The position numbers and the translations under genes are program-made. From Streptomyces sp. NBC_00483 (GTDB taxonomy: Bacteria > Actinomycetota > Actinomycetes > Streptomycetales > Streptomycetaceae), in assembly GCF_036013745.1 (NCBI RefSeq), contig NZ_CP107880.1:10044001-10108000 (forward strand): 64,000 bases of DNA, read 5' to 3'. Below the pieces are notes generated by a model that was given only the letters and a program-made list of their open reading frames with translations, did no database searches and was not told the origin of the DNA. Positions within the stretch are counted from its first letter, which is position 1. Every line of letters starts with the position of its first letter. Positions 35,182 to 44,634 of the stretch are shown one piece after another.

Positions 35182-36348
35182 ATGTCTTCCCACCCCCTCG
35201 ACGCCTGGGCGCTCGACCCCGACGTACGCCACCTCAACCACGGCTCCTTCGGCGCCGTGCCCCGCGTCACCCTCGACGAGCTGCGAGCACTGCGCACGGA
35301 GATGGAGACCAACCCGTGCCGCTGGTTCCGCGGACTCCCGGAGCGCGTGGCGCGGGCCCGCACCGACATCGCCCGGTATCTGCGCGTCGCCCCGGACACC
35401 CTCGCGCTCGTGCCCAACGCCAGCGCCGGGATCAGTACGGTCTTGAGCTCGCTCGAACTGCCGCCCGGCAGTGAGGTGTTGCTCACGGACCACTCCTACG
35501 GCGCCGTCACCATGGGAGTGACACGGGCCGCCGAGCGCGCGGGCGCGCGCGTACGGACCCTGCACATCCCACTCGACGCGACACCCGCGCAGATCGCCGC
35601 GCTCTTCGCCGATGCCCTCGGTGACACCGGCGCGCCGACCTCCCTCGTGGTCGTCGACCAGATCACCTCGGCCACCGCCCGCCTCTTCCCTGTCGCCGAC
35701 ATCGTCGCGCACGCCCACGCGGCAGGAGCCCTCGTGCTCGTCGACGGGGCGCACGCGCCGGGCATGCTCGCCGACCCCCTCGCCGACGCGGGCGAGGCCG
35801 ACTTCTGGGTGGGCAACCTGCACAAGTGGCCCTGCGCGCCCCGCGGCACGGCCGCCCTCGTGTCGCGCGGCGACCGGGCGCAGCGCCTGCACCCGTTGAC
35901 CGACTCCTGGGGCGCCCCCTACCCGTTCCCCGAGCGCTTCGACCAGCAGGGCACGGTGGACCTCACCCCCTGGCTCGCGGCGCCGCGCTCCCTGGACTTC
36001 ATCGAGGAGCGGTTCGGCTGGGACGCCGCGCGCCGGGACATGGCCGAACTGGCGGGGGAGGCCCAGCAGTTGCTCGCGGACGCCCTGGGCGTGGACACCG
36101 GCCCGGTCGGCGGCAGCCCCGCCCCGGCCATGCGCCTCGTTCCGCTGCCCGACGGTGCGGCGTCGGACCAGGACGCCGCGCACGCGCTGGGACGCCACCT
36201 CGCCGACACGATCGGCTGCGAGACGGCCGTCACGACCTGGAACGGCCGCGGCTTCCTCCGCCTGTCCGCACACCTCTACAACGACCGCAAGGACTACGCG
36301 TACCTGGCCGACCAGCTGCCGACGGCACTGGCCGCGACCGCCTCGTAA
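35182..36348 (+). CDS. Class V aminotransferase (isopenicillin-N epimerase/CefD-like)
   Basis: The 388-residue PLP enzyme begins WALDPDVRHLNHGSFGAVPR, the characteristic start of CefD-like class V proteins, with LVDGAHAPGML and the PLP lysine K215 in GNLHKWPCAPRGTA. The family covers epimerases, desulfurases and lyases acting on amino acids. It is followed 30 bp later by an amino-acid permease and controlled by a divergent GntR gene, so it is likely a catabolic enzyme for an imported amino acid. ATG at 35182 has GGAG just upstream. Beta-lactam biosynthesis is not indicated here. Confidence 0.88.
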   Translation: MSSHPLDAWALDPDVRHLNHGSFGAVPRVTLDELRALRTEMETNPCRWFRGLPERVARARTDIARYLRVAPDTLALVPNASAGISTVLSSLELPPGSEVLLTDHSYGAVTMGVTRAAERAGARVRTLHIPLDATPAQIAALFADALGDTGAPTSLVVVDQITSATARLFPVADIVAHAHAAGALVLVDGAHAPGMLADPLADAGEADFWVGNLHKWPCAPRGTAALVSRGDRAQRLHPLTDSWGAPYPFPERFDQQGTVDLTPWLAAPRSLDFIEERFGWDAARRDMAELAGEAQQLLADALGVDTGPVGGSPAPAMRLVPLPDGAASDQDAAHALGRHLADTIGCETAVTTWNGRGFLRLSAHLYNDRKDYAYLADQLPTALAATAS

Positions 36349-36378
36349 CCCACGTCCGTACCCGAAGGGCCAGTCAGC

Positions 36379-37884
36379 GTGCGCACCAAATCCATCGAGG
36401 CGACCCTGCGGGACGCCGAACGTCCCACGACCCGGCTCACCCGCACCCTGGGGCCGCTCCAGCTCACCATGATGGGCATCGGGGTCACGATCGGCGCGGG
36501 CATCTTCGTGCTCACCGGCACCGCGGCCGCCAACTACGCGGGTCCCGCCATCGCCCTGTCCTATCTGCTCGGCGCGCTCGCCTCCGCCCTGGTGGCGCTC
36601 TGCTACATGGAGTTCGCCTCCACCGTGCCGGTCGCGGGCAGCGCGTACACCTTCGCGTATGTCTCGCTCGGTGAGCTGGTGGCGTGGCTGATCGGCTGGG
36701 ACCTGATCCTCGACATGACGATGGGTGCGGGGGCGGTGGCCAGTGGGTGGGCGCAGTACGTCGCCGACTTCCTCGCCACGTTCGGTGTGCACCTTCCGTC
36801 GTCGATCGTCGGGCCCGACGCGGTGGTCAACGTGCCGGCCGTCCTGATCATCCTCGTCCTCACCGCGATCCTGGCCTCCGGCGTCCGCACGACCGCCCGC
36901 GTGAACACGGTCATGACGCTGGTCAAACTTGTCGCGATCGTCGTGTTCCTGTGTGTCGGCGTGTTCCACATCGATGTCGCCAACTGGTCGCCCTTCATCC
37001 CCGATTCGCGCCCGCCGGGCGGTGACGGCGACTTCTGGGAGCAGCCGCTGCTGGGCTGGGCCGGCATCAGCACCAACGCCACGTTCGGCTTCGCGGGCAT
37101 CCTCACCGGCGGGGCGATCGTCTTCGGCGCGTATTCCGGTTTCGACATCATGGCCAGCAACGCGGAGGAGGCCAAGCGGCCCCAACGCACGCTCCCCATC
37201 GCGCTGATGGCGACCGTGGCGGTGTGCGCCACCCTGTATGTCGCGGTGGCCCTCGTCATCACCGGCATGCGCGCGTACCCGCACCTGAACACGGGCGCCC
37301 CGGTGACGGCCGCTCTCGCCTCCGTCGGCGCGGACTGGGCGGTGCGGGTCGTCGGCATCGGCGCCATCTGCGGGCTCACCACCGTCGTCATGATCATGCT
37401 GCTCGGGCAGAGCCGGGTCTTCCTCGCGATGAGCCGCGACCGACTGCTGCCCGAGTGGTTCTCCCACGTCCACCCGGCCACGCGCAGCCCGCGCCGCATC
37501 ACGTGGACGCTGGGCCTGATGGTCGCCTTCATGACGGCGGTCCTGCCCATCCAGGACCTCGCTGAACTCGGCAACATCGGCATGCTGACGTCGTTCGTGG
37601 TCGTCTGCGTCGGCGTGATGTACCTGCGCCGCACCCGCCCCGACCTGCCGCGCGGCTTCCGTACGCCGTGGGTCCCGGTCGTCCCCGTCGTGGCACTGCT
37701 CCTGTGCGTGGTCCTCGTCGGCAGCCTGCCGCTGATCACCTGGGTGCGGTTCCTGGTGTGGATGGTGGTGGGCCTGGTGATCTACGGGGTGTGGGGGCGC
37801 CGCAACAGCCGTGTCGCCTCGGGGGAGTTGTCGGACGAGGCGGTGGCGCGGTCCCCGGAGCCCGAGGAGACCCTGCGCACGTAG
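36379..37884 (+). CDS. APC family amino acid permease (cationic amino acid transporter-like)
   Basis: The 501-residue protein has about 12-13 membrane helices and the CAT/APC opening LQLTMMGIGVTIGAGIFVLTG, with AYSGFDIMASNAEEAKRPQRT and SPRRITWTL conserved in YfnA-like transporters. Start is GTG at 36379. It is co-directional with the class V aminotransferase, likely importing its substrate. The C-terminal tail is soluble and acidic, and its stop TAG lies inside the first unit of a GTAGCY hexamer array. Confidence 0.9.
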   Translation: MRTKSIEATLRDAERPTTRLTRTLGPLQLTMMGIGVTIGAGIFVLTGTAAANYAGPAIALSYLLGALASALVALCYMEFASTVPVAGSAYTFAYVSLGELVAWLIGWDLILDMTMGAGAVASGWAQYVADFLATFGVHLPSSIVGPDAVVNVPAVLIILVLTAILASGVRTTARVNTVMTLVKLVAIVVFLCVGVFHIDVANWSPFIPDSRPPGGDGDFWEQPLLGWAGISTNATFGFAGILTGGAIVFGAYSGFDIMASNAEEAKRPQRTLPIALMATVAVCATLYVAVALVITGMRAYPHLNTGAPVTAALASVGADWAVRVVGIGAICGLTTVVMIMLLGQSRVFLAMSRDRLLPEWFSHVHPATRSPRRITWTLGLMVAFMTAVLPIQDLAELGNIGMLTSFVVVCVGVMYLRRTRPDLPRGFRTPWVPVVPVVALLLCVVLVGSLPLITWVRFLVWMVVGLVIYGVWGRRNSRVASGELSDEAVARSPEPEETLRT

Positions 37885-37928
37885 CCGTAGCTGTAGCTGT
37901 AGCTGTAGCCGTAGCCGTAGCTGTAGCA
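37881..37928 (+). repeat. GTAGCY hexanucleotide array (8 units)
   Basis: Eight consecutive 6-mers: GTAGCC or GTAGCT, last one GTAGCA. The permease stop codon (37882-37884) is within the first. Each unit carries TAG in the same frame, so any readthrough would meet a stop every 6 bases. Slippage-generated microsatellite, rare in this GC-rich DNA. Confidence 0.9.
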
Positions 37929-37937
37929 GCCGTCCGC

Positions 37938-37990
37938 CACCAGAGCCGGACATGCCGCCCGTTCCTCGCGCGCCATGTCCGGCTCTGGTG
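37938..37990. terminator. 17-bp-stem hairpin terminator
   Basis: Perfect inverted repeat, arms 37938-37954 and 37974-37990 (CACCAGAGCCGGACATG and complement), loop 19 nt. Just after the hexamer array and the permease stop, so a terminator for the aminotransferase-permease operon. Confidence 0.8.
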
Positions 37991-38013
37991 TGTCGCCGCG
38001 CGCCACCGCCGCC

Positions 38014-38085
38014 GACACCTCGTCACTTTGCGTGGGAACACTCACGCCATAGTTGCTGACACCCCGTCACTTTCCGCGGGAACAC
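38014..38085 (+). repeat. 28-bp direct repeat upstream of the mannoside operon
   Basis: Copies 38014-38041 and 38058-38085 agree at 25 of 28 positions (shared core CGTCACTTT and GGGAACAC) and are spaced 44 bp, close to four helical turns. Likely tandem regulator sites before the ABC operon; distinct from the LacI-type palindrome that follows. Confidence 0.7.
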
Positions 38086-38166
38086 CACGTCACACCCCCA
38101 CCCAAAGATTCGCCCTGACGCGCCCATTGACGCCCCGCTCGTGCACACGCCATGCTCCCGGCATCG

Positions 38167-38184
38167 CGTGTTATCGATAACACG
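38167..38184. promoter_or_regulatory. LacI-family operator (perfect 18-bp palindrome)
   Basis: CGTGTTATCGATAACACG is perfectly symmetric with a central CG, the hallmark of LacI/GalR operators, and lies 30 bp before the first gene of the operon that also encodes a LacI regulator at 47270. A/T-rich arms stand out from surrounding DNA. Confidence 0.75.
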
Positions 38185-38213
38185 ATCTTGAGTCCGCCTG
38201 AGGGAGCCGCCCC

Positions 38214-39545
38214 ATGACAGGCCGTCAGCCGTCCATCGGTCCAGCTCTTCCGGCCGCAAGGCCCGGCAGACGCGCCCTGCTGCGGGCGGCTGCCGCCGGT
38301 GCCGTGGCCACCGCGTCGGCGCCGCTCCTCTCGGCGTGCGGCACCGCCGCCGGGCAGCCTCCCGGCGAGGTGGCCCTGCACGGGGACAACCAGACGTGGG
38401 CGCCGCCGATCAAGGCGGCGGGGGAGGCGATGCGCAAGGTCGACGGCATCGGGCTCGTGCCCGAGGTCATCCCGTCCCTGGAGTCCTTCGAGCAGGTCGT
38501 CAAGTCCTCGCTGCGCACCAACAAGACACCGGACATGCTCAAGTACTGGTCCGGCTACCGGCTCCAGGACCTCGCCCGCACCGGCGGCATCGAGGACCTG
38601 TCGGACCACTGGGCGGGCGCCGTCCGCAAGGGCTGGGCCGACCCGGCGCTGCGGTCCGCGCTCAGTTACCGCGGCCGCGTCTACGGACTGCCGATGAACC
38701 TCGCCTACTACGTCTTCTTCTACAACCCGGAGGTCTTCCGGGCCAACGGCCTGAAGAAGCCGGAGACCTGGGACGACTTCCTGCACACCGCCGACCGCCT
38801 CAAGCGCGCGGGCATCACGCCGCTGCACGCGACGACGGCCGGCCGGTGGCCCGCGTTCATCTGGTTCCAGGAGATCCTCACCCGGCAGAACCCGCAGTTC
38901 TACGACGACCTGATGAACGGCCGCGCCCGCTACACCGACGGGCCCGCCCAACAGGCCATGCGCACCATCGCCTCCTTCGCCGACAAGGACTGGTTCACGT
39001 CACTGGACATGGACCACTCCATGGCCGCCGCGCGTGTGGTGCACGGCAAGGTCGGCATGGTGGCCTGCGGGTCCTGGCTCGGCGGGACCTTCGCCGGGGT
39101 CGGCGGCAAGCCCGGCAAGAACGTCGACGCGTTCGTGCTGCCGATGCAGAACACCCGCGTCCGCCCCGCCGTGGTCTTCGAGACCAGCGCCCTGGTGTGC
39201 ACGGTCCGCGGACCCGACCGCGCGGAGGCGTTGCGGGCGGCGGGCGCGTGGACACACCCCCGGGTCATGAAGGCCTTCTCGCATGCCCTGCAGGACGGCT
39301 GCCCCAACCCGGCCGTCCCGCCCGCGAACGTGATGATCGACGGTGTCACCCGGACCGTACGCGAGACGAAGGCCCGCAAGATCAACCGCTTCTGGGAGCT
39401 GGGCCCGCCCGAACTCGTCGAGTCGACCGTCGACGACCTCGCCGCCGCCCTGATCGACCCGTCCTCGTACCGGTCGGTGCTGCGCACGATGCAGGGCCGC
39501 GCCGACGAGGCATGGCCGGTGTGGCGGGAGGCGGAGAAGGCATGA
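38214..39545 (+). CDS. Carbohydrate ABC transporter substrate-binding lipoprotein
   Basis: The 443-residue family 1 sugar-binding protein has a twin-arginine-like, lipobox-containing signal (GRRALLRAAAAG...LLSAC, Cys near residue 42) and a core with KTPDMLKYWSGYRL, YVFFYNPEVFRANGLKKPETWDDFL typical of actinobacterial oligosaccharide binders. ATG at 38214 follows GAGGGAG. First gene of the mannoside operon; its stop overlaps the permease start (ATGA). Ligand probably an alpha-mannoside or a manno-oligosaccharide, given the GH38 gene downstream. Confidence 0.92.
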   Translation: MTGRQPSIGPALPAARPGRRALLRAAAAGAVATASAPLLSACGTAAGQPPGEVALHGDNQTWAPPIKAAGEAMRKVDGIGLVPEVIPSLESFEQVVKSSLRTNKTPDMLKYWSGYRLQDLARTGGIEDLSDHWAGAVRKGWADPALRSALSYRGRVYGLPMNLAYYVFFYNPEVFRANGLKKPETWDDFLHTADRLKRAGITPLHATTAGRWPAFIWFQEILTRQNPQFYDDLMNGRARYTDGPAQQAMRTIASFADKDWFTSLDMDHSMAAARVVHGKVGMVACGSWLGGTFAGVGGKPGKNVDAFVLPMQNTRVRPAVVFETSALVCTVRGPDRAEALRAAGAWTHPRVMKAFSHALQDGCPNPAVPPANVMIDGVTRTVRETKARKINRFWELGPPELVESTVDDLAAALIDPSSYRSVLRTMQGRADEAWPVWREAEKA

Positions 39546-40522
39546 CCGAGACCGTGCGTACGACCGCACCCGTCGAAGCCGCCAAGGTGACACCGCCCCG
39601 GCGCCGGATCCCCACCCGCACACCCCACCAGGCGGGTGGCGGACGGAAGGGCACGGGCCGGCTCGGTGGCCCGCTCGCCGGGGTCCCGTGGGCGCTGCCC
39701 GCCCTGCTGTTCGTGGGTGTGCTCCTCGTGTACCCGTTCCTGCGCAGCATCTACGGCAGCTTCTTCGAGGACAACGGCTTCACCAGCCACTACACCGGAC
39801 TCGACAACTTCACGCGGCTCGCCGACGACCCCATCTTCGGCCGCTCGCTGCTCAACACCCTGATGTGGGTGGTGGGCACCCTGCTGCTCCCGGTCCTGGC
39901 GGGACTCGCCATCGCCGTGGCCACACACCGGATGCGCTTCGGGCTGATCGCGCAGTCCGTCATCGTGCTGCCGTACGCGGTCTCGGGCGCCGCGACCGCC
40001 GTGCTGTGGAAGTTCATCCTCACCTCGGAGGGCTCCCTCAACCAGGTCCTCGACGCCATCGGCCTCGGCTCCCTCGCCCAGCCATGGCTCCTGGAGTGGC
40101 CGCAGAACACCCTCTCCATGATCGTGGCCAGCACCTGGCAGGCCACTGGGCTCAACGTGGTCCTCTTCGCCATCGGCCTGCGCGCCATCCCGCGCGAGAC
40201 CATCGAGGCGGCCGAGCTGGACGGGGCGCGGGGCTGGCGGATGTTCCGGCACATCACACTGCCCCAACTGCGGTCCGTGACCGTGGTGGTGGTCGGCATG
40301 GCCATCGTCAACAGCCTCAAGGCCTTCGACATGATCTGGGTCCTCACCCAGGGCGGCCCGGCCCGCTCCTCCGAGACCCTCGCACTGACCATGTACCGCG
40401 AGGCGTTCCGGCTCTTCCACATCGGCTACGGCTCCGCGATCGCCCTCGTCCTGTCCGTCATCGTCGTCGCCTCCTCGTGGCTGTATCTGCGCAGGCAGCT
40501 GCCCGAGACGTCCCCGCGCTGA
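39542..40522 (+). CDS. Carbohydrate ABC transporter permease (MalF/UgpA-type)
   Basis: The 326-residue permease has a basic, Pro-rich cytosolic N-terminus, six membrane helices and the EAA motif PRETIEAAELDGARGWRMFRHI. It pairs with the next gene. Coupled by a 4-bp overlap to the binding protein. No ATPase gene is in this operon, so, as for many Streptomyces sugar importers, a shared MsiK-type ATPase encoded elsewhere probably powers it. Confidence 0.92.
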   Translation: MTETVRTTAPVEAAKVTPPRRRIPTRTPHQAGGGRKGTGRLGGPLAGVPWALPALLFVGVLLVYPFLRSIYGSFFEDNGFTSHYTGLDNFTRLADDPIFGRSLLNTLMWVVGTLLLPVLAGLAIAVATHRMRFGLIAQSVIVLPYAVSGAATAVLWKFILTSEGSLNQVLDAIGLGSLAQPWLLEWPQNTLSMIVASTWQATGLNVVLFAIGLRAIPRETIEAAELDGARGWRMFRHITLPQLRSVTVVVVGMAIVNSLKAFDMIWVLTQGGPARSSETLALTMYREAFRLFHIGYGSAIALVLSVIVVASSWLYLRRQLPETSPR

Positions 40523-40551
40523 CCCGAGCCGTTCGACAAGGAGTGACACCC

Positions 40552-41364
40552 GTGGGAAAGACCTTCCGCAATCTCTTCGTCGCCGGCTGCGTGGTGCTCT
40601 GGCTGGTCCCTCTGTACCTGCTGGTCGTGAACGCGCTGACACCCGTCGGCTCGTACAGCGGGAACGCGGACTGGGCGCCGAACGGCTTCGCGCTGTGGGA
40701 CAACCTCGTGACCGCCTGGAACGAGGCGGGCATCGGCGAGAGCTTCCTCGGCTCCCTGATGTACGCGGTGGTGTGCGGCGCGGCCGCCGTGCTCGTCGCC
40801 GCCATGGCCGCGTTCGCCGTGGTGGTGCTGCCCATTCCGAGGCCCGCGTTCTGGTTCTGGCTCATCTACTCGGGGACCCTCTTCCCCCTGCAGATGTTCC
40901 TCGCCCCGCTGTTCGGCATGTACGCCGACGGCAACCTCTACGACACCCGGCTCGGCCTCATGCTCATCTACGTGGCGTGGTCGATCCCCTTCGCCTTCTT
41001 CCTCATCCGCAACCAGATGACCACGATGCCGCCCGAGATCACCGAGGCCGCGATGATCGACGGTGCCTCGTTCCGGCGGATCTTCTGGCGCATCCATGTG
41101 CCGCTGATGGGCTCCAGCCTCGCGGCGGCGTTCATCTTCCAGTTCACCGCCGTCTGGAACGACCTGCTGTTCGGCATCACGCTCAGCCGCAGCCCCGACG
41201 TCCAGCCGGTGATGGCCGCCCTCACCAGCCTCAACAACGCCTACGCCTCGTCAGGCCCGCCCGTCATCCTGGCCGGCGCGCTGATCGTCTCCCTGCCCAC
41301 CCTCGTCGTCTTCCTGACGTTCCGCGGCCTGTTCCTGCGCGGTGTCACCGCCGCCACCCGCTGA
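40552..41364 (+). CDS. Carbohydrate ABC transporter permease (MalG/UgpE-type)
   Basis: The 270-residue partner permease shows six helices and the EAA loop PPEITEAAMIDGASFRRIFWRI. GTG at 40552 is preceded by AAGGAG at suitable distance, and the protein then begins directly with the first membrane helix. It completes the heterodimeric channel of the mannoside importer. Confidence 0.92.
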   Translation: MGKTFRNLFVAGCVVLWLVPLYLLVVNALTPVGSYSGNADWAPNGFALWDNLVTAWNEAGIGESFLGSLMYAVVCGAAAVLVAAMAAFAVVVLPIPRPAFWFWLIYSGTLFPLQMFLAPLFGMYADGNLYDTRLGLMLIYVAWSIPFAFFLIRNQMTTMPPEITEAAMIDGASFRRIFWRIHVPLMGSSLAAAFIFQFTAVWNDLLFGITLSRSPDVQPVMAALTSLNNAYASSGPPVILAGALIVSLPTLVVFLTFRGLFLRGVTAATR

Positions 41365-41415
41365 GCCGTCCGCCCCTCGATCTCCGTCCCCACCGCCAGA
41401 GTTGGAGAAGTCCGC

Positions 41416-44400
41416 ATGACCACACGGGCCCTCGTCCGCACCACCGACTGGGACAACGACCGCATCCGGGAGAGCCTGCGAGGCTCCGTCGTGAGCGCCG
41501 AAGGCAGCCTGTCCGGCAGCCCGTTGCGGCTCACCGTCGAACCACTGATGCGCCGCGCGGAGGACGGCGGACTGCTGCAGTCGCTGCGCGTGCAGGTCGT
41601 GAACGGGGGTGCCGTCCCCGCCGAACTCACCGTGCGCACCGAGTCCGGGGCGCCGCTGCCCGCCGAGCGCATCGCCGGGCCGAACGGCTCCGTGCGCCTC
41701 CTGCTGCCCGCCGTCGACACCGCGCAGCGCGTCACGGTGGCCGGGGCGGGCGGAGACGGCATCGACGTCACCCTCACTCCGCAGCGCGAGTGGACCATCC
41801 ACCTCGTCCACCACTCGCACCTCGACATCGGCTACACCGACCCGCAGGGCCGCGTCCTCGCCGAACACCTCTCGTTCCTCGACTCCTGCCTGGAGCTGAC
41901 GCAGGCCACCGACGACTGGGAGCCCGAGTCCCAGTTCCGTTGGTGTGTCGAGTCGTTGCTCTCGTTCCAACAGTGGGCCGACGCCCGCCCGGCCGAGCAG
42001 GTCAAGGAGTTCGTACGCCGCGTCCAGGAGGGCCGCATCGAACTCACCGCGCTGCCGTTCAACCTGCACAGCGAGACCTGCTCCACCGACGAGCTGCACG
42101 AACTGCTGCGCCTCGCCCACCAGGTGCGGGACGAGCACGGCGTCGACTTCACCTCGGCGATGCAGACCGACGTACCCGGCCATGTCGTCGGCATGGTCGA
42201 CGCGCTGAGTGCCGCAGGAGTCAAGTACCTCTCGGTGGCGCACAATTGGGCCGGACGCTCCGTGCCCCACCTGGTCGGCGGCGAGAAGCTGCCGCGCCTG
42301 TTCCGCTGGCAGGCGCCCAGCGGCAACAGCGTGCTCGTCTGGATGACCGACACCCCGCACGGCCTCGCGTACATGGAGGGGCCGCTGCTCGGCTTCGACA
42401 CCGACTACTCCTCCGTCGACGACCTGCTGCCCGCCTACCTGACCTCCCTCGCCAGCAACCCCTACCCGTACCGCGGTGGCGTCTTCGGCTGGGCCATGGA
42501 CGAGCGGGAGATCAAGCGCGAGCCGTACCCATGGGACGTCCTGCACCTGCGCGTCCAGGGCAAGTTCGGCGACAACGCGCCGCCGCGCCGCATCATCGCC
42601 GACACCGTGCGCCGCTGGAACGAGACCTGGGCCTACCCGCAGCTGCGCCTGTCCCGCAACGAGGACTTCTTCACCGACGCCGAGAACCGGCTCGGCGACA
42701 AGATCCAGACCTTCGAGGGCGACTGGACGGACTGGTGGGTCGACGGCGTCGGCTCCGGCGCCCACCCGCTGTCGATGGCCCGCACCGCCCAGTCCGTCGT
42801 CGCCGACGCGCAGACCCTCGGTACGTTCGCGGGCGTGCTCGGCGCGGAAGGGGCGGCCGACGACACACGTGACTCGGCGGGTGTGTACGAAGCGGTGTCC
42901 CTCTTCGACGAACACACCTGGGGCGCGGGCGACCCCTGGACCCACGGCCACGACCACAGTCACTCCGGCGAGCAGCAGTGGCACTGGAAGTACGGCCAGG
43001 CCGTGCGCGCCCGCGACGACGGTCAGTCCCTCCTCAACCGTGCGAACGCCCGCCTCGGCCAGCGCCTCGCCCGGCCCGCCGACACCCCGGCCGCGTACCA
43101 CGTGGTGAACACCTGCTCCTGGCCGCGCACCGAGGTCGCCGAGCTCTTCCTGCCGGAATCCAGCGTCCCGCTCGAACAGGCCGTGACCGTCCACGACGCC
43201 CGCACCGGCGCCGAGTTGACCCACGAGGAGCGGCCGCAGGTCAACGAGGAGCACCGCGACGCGGGCCGCTTCCTCCTCGTCCGCGTCGACGACGTACCGG
43301 CCGCCGGCTCCGTCCGCGTCGACATCCGCGCCGCCGACACCGCGGGCGGCGCCGCGCAGGAGACGACCGCCGTCAAGACCGCCACCGGCTGGAACCCCAC
43401 CGGTGGCAGCGAGCGCGAGAACCCGGCCGACACCGCCGCCGCGGCCCACGCCCACACCGACCCGCTGCTCCTGAAGAACGAGCACCTCACCGTCCGCGTC
43501 GACCTGGCCCGCGCCTGCATCGCCTCCGTCGTCGACAGGGCGACCGGCCGCGAGCTCGTCCGAGCCGACGCCATCACCGGCTTCAACGCCTACATCCACG
43601 ACAGCTACACCACGTCCGGAGGCTTCAACCACAACTCCAGCCGCACCACCGCCTCGGACCGCCTGGAACACCTCGGCAAGCGCTCCGTCGCGCCGCCCGC
43701 CGCGCTCATCGCCCGCCGCTCCACGGCCACCGCCGAGACCCTCACGTACGAGACCCGCCCGCCGGGCGCCAACCGCGTACGCACCACGCTCACCCTGCCG
43801 CACGGCATCGGCCGCCTCGACATCGAGAACCAGGTCGACAAGGACGCCACCCTCGGCAAGGAGAGCGCCTACTTCGCGTTCCCCTTCGCCTTCGAGACAC
43901 CCACCGTGCGGATGGAGGCCTCGGGCGGCGCGACCGGCACCGACCTCCCCGTGGTTCCCGGCTCCGCCCTGCACATGCGGGCCGTGCGCCGCTGGATCAC
44001 GCTCCAGGAAGACGGCCTCGCCGTCGGCTGGGCGACGCAGGACGCGCCGCTCGTCCAGTTCGGCAACATCGCGCTGCCGTACGCACCGTTCCCGAAGACG
44101 ATGAACCACGACGAGCCCGCCACCGTCTACTCGTGGATCCACAACAACCTGTGGGACACCAACTTCCCCAGCGAGCAGGCCTTCGAGTTCACCTTCCGGT
44201 ACTCGCTCTCCTGCGCCACCGGCGCCGACGTCGCGGGACTCGGCCCGCGCACCGCCGCCGGCACCTCGCGTCCGCTGCACGCGGTGCGGGCCCGCGGGGC
44301 CGTCAGCGCGGACGCAGCCGACCGGTTGGCCTTCGCGAGCGTCGGCGACCCGCGCGTACGACTCGTCGGCGCCACCACACCGGACGCCGAAGGAGCCGTG

Positions 44401-44586
44401 CTGCTGCGCCTCCAGTCCTTCGCCGAGGAACCCGTGGCCTGCCCGGTGCGCGCGCTCTTCCCCGTCGCGTCGGCGCGGATCGCGGACTATCACGGCCGGG
44501 CAGGAGACGAACTCTCCCTGGAGGACGGCGAGGTCACCGTTGACGTCCCCGCCTTCGGCACCATCGCGGTGCTCTTCCGACGTTGA
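41416..44586 (+). CDS. Glycoside hydrolase family 38 alpha-mannosidase-like protein
   Basis: The 1056-residue protein has an N-terminal domain of about 125 residues and then the GH38 catalytic start HLVHHSHLDIGYTDPQG, with metal ligands H135 and D137. A later MQTDVPGHVVGMVDALSAAG supplies the probable nucleophile aspartate, followed by a large beta-sandwich region with ENQVDKDATLGKE. GH38 enzymes are zinc-dependent alpha-mannosidases. No signal peptide, so it acts on mannosides after import. ATG at 41416 has TTGGAGAAG upstream. The wording of the catalytic motif (HLDIGYT in place of HNDPGW) marks a divergent subfamily whose exact linkage preference is unknown. Confidence 0.88.
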   Translation: MTTRALVRTTDWDNDRIRESLRGSVVSAEGSLSGSPLRLTVEPLMRRAEDGGLLQSLRVQVVNGGAVPAELTVRTESGAPLPAERIAGPNGSVRLLLPAVDTAQRVTVAGAGGDGIDVTLTPQREWTIHLVHHSHLDIGYTDPQGRVLAEHLSFLDSCLELTQATDDWEPESQFRWCVESLLSFQQWADARPAEQVKEFVRRVQEGRIELTALPFNLHSETCSTDELHELLRLAHQVRDEHGVDFTSAMQTDVPGHVVGMVDALSAAGVKYLSVAHNWAGRSVPHLVGGEKLPRLFRWQAPSGNSVLVWMTDTPHGLAYMEGPLLGFDTDYSSVDDLLPAYLTSLASNPYPYRGGVFGWAMDEREIKREPYPWDVLHLRVQGKFGDNAPPRRIIADTVRRWNETWAYPQLRLSRNEDFFTDAENRLGDKIQTFEGDWTDWWVDGVGSGAHPLSMARTAQSVVADAQTLGTFAGVLGAEGAADDTRDSAGVYEAVSLFDEHTWGAGDPWTHGHDHSHSGEQQWHWKYGQAVRARDDGQSLLNRANARLGQRLARPADTPAAYHVVNTCSWPRTEVAELFLPESSVPLEQAVTVHDARTGAELTHEERPQVNEEHRDAGRFLLVRVDDVPAAGSVRVDIRAADTAGGAAQETTAVKTATGWNPTGGSERENPADTAAAAHAHTDPLLLKNEHLTVRVDLARACIASVVDRATGRELVRADAITGFNAYIHDSYTTSGGFNHNSSRTTASDRLEHLGKRSVAPPAALIARRSTATAETLTYETRPPGANRVRTTLTLPHGIGRLDIENQVDKDATLGKESAYFAFPFAFETPTVRMEASGGATGTDLPVVPGSALHMRAVRRWITLQEDGLAVGWATQDAPLVQFGNIALPYAPFPKTMNHDEPATVYSWIHNNLWDTNFPSEQAFEFTFRYSLSCATGADVAGLGPRTAAGTSRPLHAVRARGAVSADAADRLAFASVGDPRVRLVGATTPDAEGAVLLRLQSFAEEPVACPVRALFPVASARIADYHGRAGDELSLEDGEVTVDVPAFGTIAVLFRR

Positions 44587-44634
44587 CGGCGTTGGTGACG
44601 CCGACACGGCGCACCTCTGCGTAAAGGAGACTCT

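Noticed and set aside
35182..36348. Beta-lactam biosynthesis (isopenicillin-N epimerase)
   Set aside because: No other beta-lactam gene is present; the family is mostly involved in other amino-acid chemistry and the neighbour is an amino-acid permease.
37881..38085. Possible CRISPR-like array
   Set aside because: The hexamers have no spacers and the 28-bp repeat has only two copies; no cas genes nearby.
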